DNA of 12,463 bases from an uncultured Eubacteriales bacterium (GTDB taxonomy: Bacteria; Bacillota; Clostridia; Oscillospirales; Acutalibacteraceae): assembly GCA_900313475.1 (NCBI GenBank), contig OMRJ01000214.1, positions 1-12,463 on the forward strand, given 5' to 3'. The stretch's first letter is position 1, and the number at the start of each line of letters is the position of its first letter. Made by a program: the position numbers and the translations under genes. The notes below the pieces were generated by a model. That model saw only the letters and a list, made by a program, of their open reading frames with translations, was not told the origin of the DNA and ran no database searches. This document shows, piece after piece, positions 1-5,802 of the stretch.

Positions 1-1
1 C

Positions 2-156
2 AGGGTAAAGGTAGGCGGCGCTACAGTGTTTGTTTTGAGTGTGGACGAAGCGGAAAAGTATTGACAAAGCAGTAAAATATTATTGCAAAAAACCGGCTTC
101 GCAGAGTAGCGAAACCCGTTAAGCGGAAATTTACGGCTGCCCGTGCAAAGTATTAA
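2..156 (+). pseudogene. Possible decayed 3' remnant of a DUF6273-like surface protein gene, cut by the window edge
   Basis: The reading frame starting at base 2 encodes 20 residues containing VFVLSVDEAEKY and stops at TGA 62-64. From memory, DUF6273 domains of gut Clostridia surface proteins carry a segment like IFLLSVEEAKKYF, followed after a short gap by a basic RxxKPTxYAKA stretch. Here the F after KY is replaced by the stop. About 13 codons later, frame 1 (from base 100) reads RRVAKPVKRKFTAARAKY before TAA 154-156, loosely like that second stretch. This would fit a gene broken by a nonsense change and a frameshift. Only about 20 residues are visible and the upstream part lies outside the window, so a coincidental ending or a different, intact short C-terminus is possible. 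Confidence 0.33.
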
Positions 157-160
157 AGAA

Positions 161-186
161 AAAAACGGCTCGCGGGAGCCGTTTTT
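161..186. terminator. Bidirectional intrinsic terminator
   Basis: A perfect 10-bp inverted repeat has arms AAAAACGGCT (161-170) and AGCCGTTTTT (177-186). A further C-G pair closes a GCGG tetraloop. The A5 and T5 flanks give a GC-rich stem with a U-tract in either direction. It can end the fragment at the left edge of the window (+) and the DUF3048 gene, which stops at 276 on the minus strand. Confidence 0.85.
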
Positions 187-275
187 CTGTATTGCAATAC
201 GCAATTTGTTAGTAAAGCAAAGAAAAGCGAAATGTGCCTAAAAGGACGCTGTCGGGCGCTGGCTTTCAATTTCCG

Positions 276-1355
276 TCAGCCTATGCTTGTTGCGCTCTGC
301 TGCGTGCTTCTCACAAGACCGAGATATGAGTTGCCGGGGTTGAGAGTGAGCGCGGAGCCGTCCGCTCCCGTGAGCCTTATCATATCCGTGTCGCTTGTCT
401 TTGTCCACTTTATTTCTTCGCATTTGCCTGCGCTTATGTAAAGTCCGCTGCCGCCGTTTTCAAACCTGACGTTTTGGTGACCCGCTGCCGTGCCCATGGA
501 TTCCATGTCAACATACATCACAATGACGTTATTATATGCGCACTGCGTGCCGCTGTCGTCCTTGCGTGCGTTGGAATTAAGGAAGCAATTGTATTTTCCG
601 GTGGAGGCGTCGTACTTAAACTCATAATTGTAGGACGCGGAGAACGAGATTTTTGCGTCGGTGCAGTCCTTTCCGTTCGGAGCGACTGTAGATGCGTTGA
701 ACGTAAACGGCGTTTTATACGCGTCATTAAGCGTCATATTTACACTCTTGGAAGTCACCCAGTCGCGAAGTCCGTTTCCTCTCAAAACAAGGCGGTGCTC
801 GCTCGAAACGTTTCTCGTCTGATCTCTCTCGAAAAACGGCTGTGATTTCATGCCGTCGATTTCGCTCATGGTGCCGTTGTTTACGTGGCTGTTAATTGTT
901 GAATAGGCAAAATCACTGCCGCCGCAGTGTACGAAAAGAGCGTCAAGACCGAGTGCAAGCTCGACCGCGTAGTGGCGCGCACTTCTCACGGGACCGACCT
1001 TGTCGGGCACCTTGTCTATGTTTGAATAGAGCCAAAGCATGCGCGTAATTCCGCCCTCAACCTCGTATTCGGCGAGAATATCGGGTGTGCTCATGCCCCA
1101 CTGCGGACGTGCGGCGGGGGAGTTTTCGACGACAATTGCAACAGGCTTCCGACCGACGTATTTTTCGTCATAGCCCGACATGCCCGTGAGCGGATCGGTG
1201 ATTCCCGCCGTATTTACGCCGCCGGTTTCGGCTTCGGTGACGGCGGAGCCTGTTGTTTCGGGTGTGCCGTCGTCCTTTTTGCAGGACGAAAGCGCGGTAA
1301 TGCTTAAAAGCGCGACGGCAGCCGCTGTGCCGAGCGCCACTGTCCTTTTTAACAT
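276..1355 (-). CDS. DUF3048 family lipoprotein (YerB-like)
   Basis: The product is 359 residues from the chosen start. A longer open frame begins at 1430, but ATG 1353-1355 is preferred. It has an AAGGAG ribosome binding site at 1365-1370 and starts a textbook signal sequence: MLKR, a hydrophobic Ala/Leu stretch, then the lipobox LSSC with the lipidated Cys at residue 25. The longer start would put the promoter found here inside the gene. After a Lys/Asp/Thr-rich linker comes GMSGYDEKYVGRKPVAIVVE and PQWGMSTPDILAEYEVEGG, typical of the DUF3048 N-terminal domain. VGPVRSARHYAVELALGLDA follows, and the C-terminal domain ends in a TLNPGNSYLGLV strand. It should be anchored outside the membrane. 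The family (B. subtilis YerB) has no established biochemical function. It is monocistronic and divergent from trpS. Confidence 0.9.
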   Translation of the reverse strand: MLKRTVALGTAAAVALLSITALSSCKKDDGTPETTGSAVTEAETGGVNTAGITDPLTGMSGYDEKYVGRKPVAIVVENSPAARPQWGMSTPDILAEYEVEGGITRMLWLYSNIDKVPDKVGPVRSARHYAVELALGLDALFVHCGGSDFAYSTINSHVNNGTMSEIDGMKSQPFFERDQTRNVSSEHRLVLRGNGLRDWVTSKSVNMTLNDAYKTPFTFNASTVAPNGKDCTDAKISFSASYNYEFKYDASTGKYNCFLNSNARKDDSGTQCAYNNVIVMYVDMESMGTAAGHQNVRFENGGSGLYISAGKCEEIKWTKTSDTDMIRLTGADGSALTLNPGNSYLGLVRSTQQSATSIG

Positions 1356-1374
1356 TTTAAGAGTCTCCTTTTGC

Positions 1375-1392
1375 ACGACATTATTCTGTCGT
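1375..1392 (-). promoter_or_regulatory. Inverted repeat at the start of the DUF3048 mRNA
   Basis: A perfect 6-bp inverted repeat ACGACA/TGTCGT with a 6-base spacer lies between the -10 box and the ribosome binding site of the DUF3048 gene. It starts about three bases into the predicted transcript. It could be a repressor operator or a 5' hairpin that stabilises the message. Six base pairs is short, so chance is possible. Confidence 0.35.
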
Positions 1393-1401
1393 ATCAAGTC
1401 T

Positions 1402-1430
1402 ATTTTACTACCGAAACGCGATTTTTTCAA
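1402..1430 (-). promoter_or_regulatory. Sigma-A-type promoter of the DUF3048 gene
   Basis: On the minus strand a -35 box TTGAAA (1425-1430) and a -10 box TAAAAT (1402-1407) are separated by 17 bases. Each differs from consensus at one position. Predicted initiation near 1395 gives a leader of about 40 bases before the ATG. Confidence 0.75.
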
Positions 1431-1487
1431 TAGCGCGGACGATTATTCATAAAGTTTTCAAAATCACTTCCATTTCCCGTCGAAACG

Positions 1488-1501
1488 TGCTAATATATAA
1501 T
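1488..1501 (+). promoter_or_regulatory. Candidate extended -10 promoter for trpS
   Basis: TGC at 1488-1490 precedes TAATAT (1491-1496), an extended -10 arrangement. A perfect TATAAT overlaps it at 1496-1501. No good -35 box sits at the expected distance. It is the best promoter-like sequence in the gap before trpS and would give a leader of about 235 bases. Confidence 0.45.
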
Positions 1502-1509
1502 GTAAAAAT

Positions 1510-1742
1510 ATGGGGACGTATTAAAAGCGGAAAAAAGGCACATTCCGACTGTAAAATGCCGCGTGATACGTTTTATCAAATCATTTTTCCGGATTTACGG
1601 TTCGGCACGGAAATTATGCAAGACAAGAAGAATGTCCGCTTTTTTTCGCAGGGCGGCGAAAAAAACTTGAGCGGGGAAGTTTGTTTGTCGTAATTCCGAG
1701 GCATGAATTTTTGAATCCGAATCAACCACGGAGTGAATTATT
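1510..1742 (+). promoter_or_regulatory. Hairpin-rich leader region upstream of trpS, no T-box seen
   Basis: Three successive inverted repeats lie here. First, ACGTAT (1516-1521) pairs with ATACGT (1566-1571) and encloses GCGG (1527-1530) pairing with CCGC (1559-1562). Second, TTTCCG (1586-1591) pairs with CGGAAA (1608-1613). Third, a 10-bp repeat TTTTTTTCGC (1640-1649) pairs with GCGAAAAAAA (1656-1665). None has the GC stem plus trailing U-tract of a terminator. The T-box core (GGUGGNACC) is not present, and no short reading frame with tandem Trp codons was found. The region is otherwise without a gene. It could be a structured mRNA leader or just untranslated sequence. Confidence 0.35.
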
Positions 1743-2753
1743 ATGGAAAATGTTTCAAATGACAGCAAAAAAGTTGTGCTGAGTCTTGTTCAGGCATCGG
1801 GCACACCGACGCTCGGCAATTATCTCGGCGCTTTCAAGAACTGGCATGAGATGGCGGAGGACAACGACTGCATTTTCGGCGTTGCCGATCTCCACGCGAT
1901 AACCGTGAGAAGCAAGCCCGCCGACCTGCGCCGCCGCTCGATAGAGATGTATGCGATGCTTCTCGCGCTCGGACTGAATCCCGACAAAAACATTGTCTTT
2001 TTGCAGAGTCATGTTCAGGAGCACGCGCTTCTCGGATGGATTCTCAACTGCTATACGCAGTTCGGCGAAGCGTCAAGAATGACGCAGTTTAAGGACAAAT
2101 CCACACGCCATGCGGACAATGTCAACGTGGGGCTTTTTACTTATCCCATTCTGATGGCAGCCGACATTCTGCTTTACAATGCGGACATGGTGCCCGTAGG
2201 CGACGACCAGAAGCAGCACCTTGAAATTGCACGCAACATTGCCGCGCGTTTTAACGGAATCTACGGCGATGTTTTCAAACTTCCCGAGCCGTATATCGGC
2301 AGGCACGGCGCGAAGATTCTTTCGCTTCAGGAGCCGGAAAAGAAGATGAGCAAGTCAGACCCGAATGTGAAGGCGTTTATTTCACTTACCGACCCTACCG
2401 ACGTTATTGTCAAAAAAATAAAGGGAGCTGTTACCGATTCGGAAGCACGCGTTTATTACGGCGAGGGAAAAGCGGGAATAAATAACCTTATGACAATATA
2501 TTCCTGCTGCACAGGCAAAGGCATGGACGATATCGAGAGAGAATTTGAGGGCAAAGGCTACGGCGATTTTAAGGCTGCCGTGGCGGAGGCTGTCGCGGAG
2601 GAGCTGCGTCCGCTTCGCGAGGAATATGAGCGTATTCTCGGCGATAAGGCGTATATAGAAAAATGTGCCGCCGAGGGCGCGGACAAGGCGCGCGCGATTG
2701 CCCGCCGCACCGTGCGCAAGGTCATGAAAAAGGTCGGGTTTTATCAAATTTAA
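1743..2753 (+). CDS. trpS: Tryptophan--tRNA ligase (TrpRS)
   Basis: Class Ic aminoacyl-tRNA synthetase that charges tRNA-Trp with tryptophan using ATP, in the cytoplasm. The length (336 residues) is close to the family norm of about 330. The class I signature is TLGNYLG (residues 23-29), a HIGH-type motif, and KMSKS is at 201-205. VADLHAIT (47-54), RMTQFKDK, LLTYP-like LFTYPILMAADILLYNADMV (including the conserved Asp141, which matches the indole-contacting Asp of the Bacillus enzyme) and VPVGDDQKQH all align with known TrpRS. One deviation is that the usual IQPSG before the HIGH motif reads VQASG here, and about nine extra residues precede it. The start is supported by GGAGTG at 1730-1735. 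The gene stands alone: divergent from DUF3048 and followed by a new promoter. Confidence 0.97.
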   Translation: MENVSNDSKKVVLSLVQASGTPTLGNYLGAFKNWHEMAEDNDCIFGVADLHAITVRSKPADLRRRSIEMYAMLLALGLNPDKNIVFLQSHVQEHALLGWILNCYTQFGEASRMTQFKDKSTRHADNVNVGLFTYPILMAADILLYNADMVPVGDDQKQHLEIARNIAARFNGIYGDVFKLPEPYIGRHGAKILSLQEPEKKMSKSDPNVKAFISLTDPTDVIVKKIKGAVTDSEARVYYGEGKAGINNLMTIYSCCTGKGMDDIEREFEGKGYGDFKAAVAEAVAEELRPLREEYERILGDKAYIEKCAAEGADKARAIARRTVRKVMKKVGFYQI

Positions 2754-2773
2754 GTGCGGCACAGAAAAAACGG

Positions 2774-2792
2774 TTTGTAATCTTTTTACAAA
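2774..2792 (+). promoter_or_regulatory. AT-rich inverted repeat just upstream of the phosphatase promoter
   Basis: TTTGTAA (2774-2780) and TTACAAA (2786-2792) form a 7-bp inverted repeat with a 5-base spacer, ending six bases before the -35 box. With no GC stem and no U-tract it is not a terminator for trpS. Its place fits an operator for a dimeric regulator of the downstream phosphatase/galactosidase genes. That is inferred from position only. Confidence 0.35.
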
Positions 2793-2798
2793 AAAGTA

Positions 2799-2828
2799 TT
2801 GCAATTTAAATATGTTTTATAGTAATAT
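2799..2828 (+). promoter_or_regulatory. Candidate promoter of the phosphatase-galactosidase operon
   Basis: A -35-like TTGCAA (2799-2804) and a -10-like TAATAT (2823-2828) have an 18-base spacer. The region is very AT-rich. Initiation would fall near 2835, leaving a leader of about 30 bases that includes the strong AAAGGAG site at 2851-2857. Confidence 0.6.
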
Positions 2829-2865
2829 AGTCTTACAAATATCTGTCTGAAAAGGAGAAAGAAAA

Positions 2866-3939
2866 ATGTTAGCATTCTTTAAAGCGGCGGTTGCGTTTAT
2901 TACATCTCTTGTTGTGATAATGTTCCCCGTCAGTCCGTCTTTTGCCGGCTGCGAAGACAAGTTTTTTTACGATTGGAACGAGTCGATGAGTTATTCGTCC
3001 GAGAAATATGCGGTTTCGCTCGAAAAGCAGCCCGGCAGGGATTTTGTCGTGCTCAACTTCACGGACGTTCAGCTTCGCGATATAGAATCATACGGTTCTG
3101 TCGGCGAAATGGCTGAAAAGACGATGGACAAGCTCATCACCGAGCTTCGTCCCGATCTCATTACGATGACCGGCGATAACGCGTGGGCGCCGCTCGCATA
3201 TCTTAAACTTATTAAATTTATTGATTCCTACGGCATTCCGTGGGCAGCCGTAATGGGAAACCACGACGGGCAGGGTCTTGTAAGTGAATTCTGGGCGGCT
3301 TATCATATGTCGGAGGCGAAAAACTGCCTGTTTGAGTGCGGCCCTAAGGACATGGGCTACGGGAACTACATTATCAATGTTACCGAAAACGGAAAAACAG
3401 TTCACACACTGTTTATGATGGATACACATTCCGATGCAAAAGGAGGCGGCTACGACCACCTTTGGGACAATCAGATAAGCTGGTACAGGTGGGCGGTTAA
3501 CGGCATTGCAGCCGAGAACGGCGCCACGGTTCAAAGCTCCGTTTTCATGCATATCCCCGTCAACGAGTACGGCGACGCATGGAATGCTGCATGGAACGCG
3601 GATACGGGCGAATATAACCCCGAATACGCCGATACTTCTTTCGGTTGGAATGATGAAAAGGTTTGCTCACCCAGAGACGATAATCGCAACGGTTTCTTTG
3701 ATGTATGCAAGGAGCTTGGCAGCACAAAGGACATGGTTGTCGGTCACGACCACATCAACTGCTCGTCAATTCTCTACAAGGGAATCCGTCTTTCCTACGG
3801 CATGAAAACGGGCGAGGGCTGCTATTGGACGCCCGAAATGAACGGCGGCTCCACACTCTCGATCGCATCGGACGGTTCGACAACATTTGAGCATCACTAT
3901 GTCGAGCCTTCACTTGTTCAGTCGGACGCAGTCTGCTGA
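2866..3939 (+). CDS. Secreted calcineurin-like metallophosphoesterase
   Basis: The product is 357 residues. Its motifs, in order, are those of the PF00149 dinuclear metal phosphatase fold: FTDVQ (residues 65-69, Asp67 as metal ligand), GDN (103-105), GNHD (131-134), MHIP with His229, and GHDH (293-296). DVQ in place of the more common DxH is typical of the branch related to purple-acid-phosphatase-like and Icc-type enzymes. An N-terminal hydrophobic segment (about residues 7-23) followed by PSFA at 24-27 suggests Sec export with cleavage after Ala27. Cys29 directly after could instead be lipidated, but the Phe in FAGC is a poor lipobox residue. The substrate cannot be read from sequence; phosphomonoesters or diesters are likely. 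Start chosen from AAAGGAG 8 bases upstream. It shares a likely transcript with the alpha-galactosidase 100 bases downstream. Confidence 0.88.
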   Translation: MLAFFKAAVAFITSLVVIMFPVSPSFAGCEDKFFYDWNESMSYSSEKYAVSLEKQPGRDFVVLNFTDVQLRDIESYGSVGEMAEKTMDKLITELRPDLITMTGDNAWAPLAYLKLIKFIDSYGIPWAAVMGNHDGQGLVSEFWAAYHMSEAKNCLFECGPKDMGYGNYIINVTENGKTVHTLFMMDTHSDAKGGGYDHLWDNQISWYRWAVNGIAAENGATVQSSVFMHIPVNEYGDAWNAAWNADTGEYNPEYADTSFGWNDEKVCSPRDDNRNGFFDVCKELGSTKDMVVGHDHINCSSILYKGIRLSYGMKTGEGCYWTPEMNGGSTLSIASDGSTTFEHHYVEPSLVQSDAVC

Positions 3940-3972
3940 CAGCACTGTGCCGCTCGGTATGATTTCGTCTGA

Positions 3973-4000
3973 ATAAATTCGCCTCTTTCGGTGAATTTAT
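3973..4000 (+). other. mRNA hairpin between phosphatase and galactosidase genes
   Basis: ATAAATTCGCC (3973-3983) pairs with GGTGAATTTAT (3990-4000) over 11 bp, with one G-U pair and a TCTTTC loop. No U-tract follows (the next bases are ATTACAC), so it should not terminate. It is more likely a processing or stabilising element that lets the two genes be expressed at different levels. Confidence 0.5.
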
Positions 4001-4039
4001 ATTACACAAAGCAAAAAAATCAAGCAGAGGAGAAAACAA

Positions 4040-5182
4040 ATGCTTTCAAGAAAACCGCCAATGGGCTTTAACACATGGAACACCTTCGGCGAGAACATCA
4101 ACGCGGAGCTTATCAAAGAGACAGCCGACAAGATGATCGAGCTTGGACTTCGCGACGCGGGATATGAATATCTCGTCATTGACGACTGCTGGAGCGAAAA
4201 GGAACGCGACGCAGCCACCGGAAAGATCGTTCCCGACAGGAGCAAATTTCCCGACGGCATAAAAGCCGTGTCCGATTATGTCCACTCAAAAGGGCTTAAG
4301 TTCGGTATGTATTCCTGCGCGGGCATTCGCACATGCGCCGATTATCCCGGAAGCTATGACCATGAGTTTCTTGATGCGCAGACGTTTGCCGAATACGGCG
4401 CCGATTTTCTGAAATATGACTATTGCTACAAGCCGCATACTGCGGACGGAATCAAGCTCTACCGCAAAATGGGCATGGCTCTTAAGGCTTGCGGACGCGA
4501 GATTCTGTTTTCGGCTTGCAACTGGGGCAGCGACGACGTCAACAAGTGGATTCGTTCAACAGGTGCGCACATGTACCGCTCCACGGGCGACATTTTCGAT
4601 TCCTTTGCGAGCATGCGTGACATTGCAATGAGCCAGATCGATAATCTTGCTTATTCCGCTCCAGGCTGCTTCAACGATATTGACATGCTCACATGCGGAA
4701 TGTACGGCAACGGCAACGTTGCGCGCGATACGGAATCAGACATTAAACAGTTTGATGTTGATTATAAGACGGAGTTTTCCCTCTGGTGCATGTTCTCGTC
4801 GCCTCTCATGATAGGCTGCGACATCAGAAAGATTAACGATACTACACTTAAGCTTCTCAAAAACAAGACGCTTATCAGAATCAATCAGGATGAGGAGGCG
4901 CGCCCCGCTTTTGTCGGTTCGAACCTTTCGGGACACACGCCCACATTTGTTAAACATCTTTCGGACGGTGAATTTGCAGTGCTTTTCACCAACATGGGCG
5001 ATGAGCGCGACGTCAGATGCGCACTCTATTTCGATGAAATAGGCATTCCCGCTTCGTCCGGCTACGGTCTGCACCTTGTTGACACGTTCACGGGTGAGGA
5101 TATCGGCTTGAAAAAGGAATTTTACATGATTGAGCTTGAAAAGCACGACAGCCGCATGTTTATCGGCAGACTTGAAAAATAA
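4040..5182 (+). CDS. Alpha-galactosidase, glycoside hydrolase family 27
   Basis: Retaining exo-enzyme that releases terminal alpha-linked galactose, e.g. from melibiose or raffinose-type sugars. At 380 residues it comprises a (beta/alpha)8 barrel plus a C-terminal beta domain, the usual size for bacterial GH27. The start PPMGFNTWNTFG (6-17) and IDDCW (47-51) are family hallmarks. The expected nucleophile is Asp127 in KYDYC and the acid/base is Asp215 in FNDIDML. Later conserved segments include LWCMFSSPLMIGCDIR (248-263) and INQDE. There is no signal peptide, so it acts in the cytoplasm on imported oligosaccharides; no transporter gene is in view. GAGGAG at 4027-4032 fixes the start. Its TAA overlaps the next ATG by one base. 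Exact specificity (alpha-galactosidase rather than alpha-N-acetylgalactosaminidase or beta-L-arabinopyranosidase) is not settled by these motifs. Confidence 0.93.
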   Translation: MLSRKPPMGFNTWNTFGENINAELIKETADKMIELGLRDAGYEYLVIDDCWSEKERDAATGKIVPDRSKFPDGIKAVSDYVHSKGLKFGMYSCAGIRTCADYPGSYDHEFLDAQTFAEYGADFLKYDYCYKPHTADGIKLYRKMGMALKACGREILFSACNWGSDDVNKWIRSTGAHMYRSTGDIFDSFASMRDIAMSQIDNLAYSAPGCFNDIDMLTCGMYGNGNVARDTESDIKQFDVDYKTEFSLWCMFSSPLMIGCDIRKINDTTLKLLKNKTLIRINQDEEARPAFVGSNLSGHTPTFVKHLSDGEFAVLFTNMGDERDVRCALYFDEIGIPASSGYGLHLVDTFTGEDIGLKKEFYMIELEKHDSRMFIGRLEK

Positions 5183-5400
5183 TGGACATTTATTCATATT
5201 GCATGAGGTGCGGAAAAAGGCTGACGAACGACGAGGTAGGACTGCATAAAAAGCTTGTCAGCCGCGCCGCAACGGAGTACATGTGTATGGATTGTCTGTG
5301 CGATTATTTTTCAATCAGCCGTGAATCTGCACTTGCGATGATTGAGCGCTTTCGAAAAAGCGGCTGTACGCTGTTCGCATCAAAAAGCAGGGACGATTAA
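5182..5400 (+). CDS. Small Cys-rich zinc-ribbon-like protein, conserved type of unknown function
   Basis: A 72-residue product with CMRC (residues 7-10) and CMDC (35-38) pairs that could bind one zinc ion, a further Cys40, and a GCTLF motif near the end (Cys62). From memory, small proteins of this pattern (CxxCGKxLTxDExGLHKKL, CxxCL, GCTLF) recur as hypotheticals in gut Clostridia. No function is known to me. The ATG is inside TAATG, overlapping the galactosidase stop by one base, and no clear ribosome binding site precedes it. Expression therefore probably depends on translational coupling to the galactosidase. A terminator lies 115 bases downstream, so this looks like the last gene of the operon. 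Whether it has anything to do with galactoside use is unknown. Confidence 0.75.
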   Translation: MDIYSYCMRCGKRLTNDEVGLHKKLVSRAATEYMCMDCLCDYFSISRESALAMIERFRKSGCTLFASKSRDD

Positions 5401-5415
5401 CGTTTTTGCCGTTTT

Positions 5416-5464
5416 GCGGAGAAATTGCCGGCTTGGATATAAGCCGTTGTCATTGAAAATCCGC
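5416..5464 (+). other. Nested inverted repeats in the operon's 3' region
   Basis: CGGCTT (5429-5434) and AAGCCG (5441-5446) form a perfect 6-bp hairpin with a GGATAT loop. It sits inside GCGGA (5416-5420) and TCCGC (5460-5464). It follows the Cys-rich gene and precedes the terminator, so it would be part of the 3' untranslated region. No U-tract follows. The structure is modest and could be chance. Confidence 0.3.
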
Positions 5465-5514
5465 TTACATGCCGCCTGAGAGCTGCCGCGCAGTATTTGT
5501 ATTTTGTTCTTTAT

Positions 5515-5546
5515 GAAACGGGATCTTTACGGTTCCGTTTCTTTTT
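5515..5546 (+). terminator. Intrinsic terminator of the phosphatase-galactosidase operon
   Basis: GAAACGGGA (5515-5523) pairs with TTCCGTTTC (5533-5541) over nine base pairs, including one G-U, with a 9-base loop. TTTTT (5542-5546) follows, and further Ts come after a GA. It separates the upstream genes from the mnmG promoters. The rest of the 402-base gap (5401-5802) shows no gene. Confidence 0.8.
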
Positions 5547-5621
5547 GATTTTCCTTAAAACCGGCTATAGAAAAACAGGCAGACGACGGTCAAAAAGGTA
5601 TCGGAGAAACGGTCAGACACT

Positions 5622-5651
5622 TTGAAGGAATACGATATCGGCAAATATAAT
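5622..5651 (+). promoter_or_regulatory. Candidate distal promoter of mnmG
   Basis: TTGAAG (5622-5627), an 18-base spacer and a perfect TATAAT (5646-5651) form a sigma-A-like promoter. It would produce a leader of about 145 bases that runs through the proximal promoter. There is no other gene for it to serve before mnmG. Confidence 0.5.
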
Positions 5652-5735
5652 GTTAAAAGAAATGATTTTTAATAATTTGCTTTAATTGTAATGTGCTGCA
5701 GAATATTTGTTTGCCGTGACTTCAGAAAATAAAAG

Positions 5736-5764
5736 TTGTATTATTTTTATAATTATGCTATTAT
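5736..5764 (+). promoter_or_regulatory. Proximal extended -10 promoter of mnmG-rsmG
   Basis: A -35-like TTGTAT (5736-5741), a 17-base spacer and TATTAT (5759-5764), preceded by TGC (extended -10), lie in an AT-rich tract. Initiation near 5771 leaves about 32 bases of leader with the CGGAGG ribosome binding site at 5787-5792. Confidence 0.72.
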
Positions 5765-5802
5765 AGAGTGTCAGTAAAAAGCATCGCGGAGGCGATTGAG
5801 TT

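Noticed and set aside
474..845. Plus-strand open frame opposite the DUF3048 gene
   Set aside because: It is the antisense of a well-supported lipoprotein gene and shows no start signal or family features.
1640..1665. 10-bp inverted repeat considered as a terminator in the trpS leader
   Set aside because: The Ts are in the 5' arm and the As in the 3' arm on both strands, so no U-tract follows the stem in either direction; kept only as a possible leader hairpin.
1487..1693. Open frame of 68 codons upstream of trpS as a gene or Trp leader peptide
   Set aside because: It has a single Trp codon, no ribosome binding site, a start overlapping the promoter-like TATAAT, and no recognisable protein features.
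5401..5802. Replication origin or DnaA-box cluster in the gap before mnmG
   Set aside because: No TTATCCACA-type boxes are seen; the AT-rich part is explained by promoter elements.
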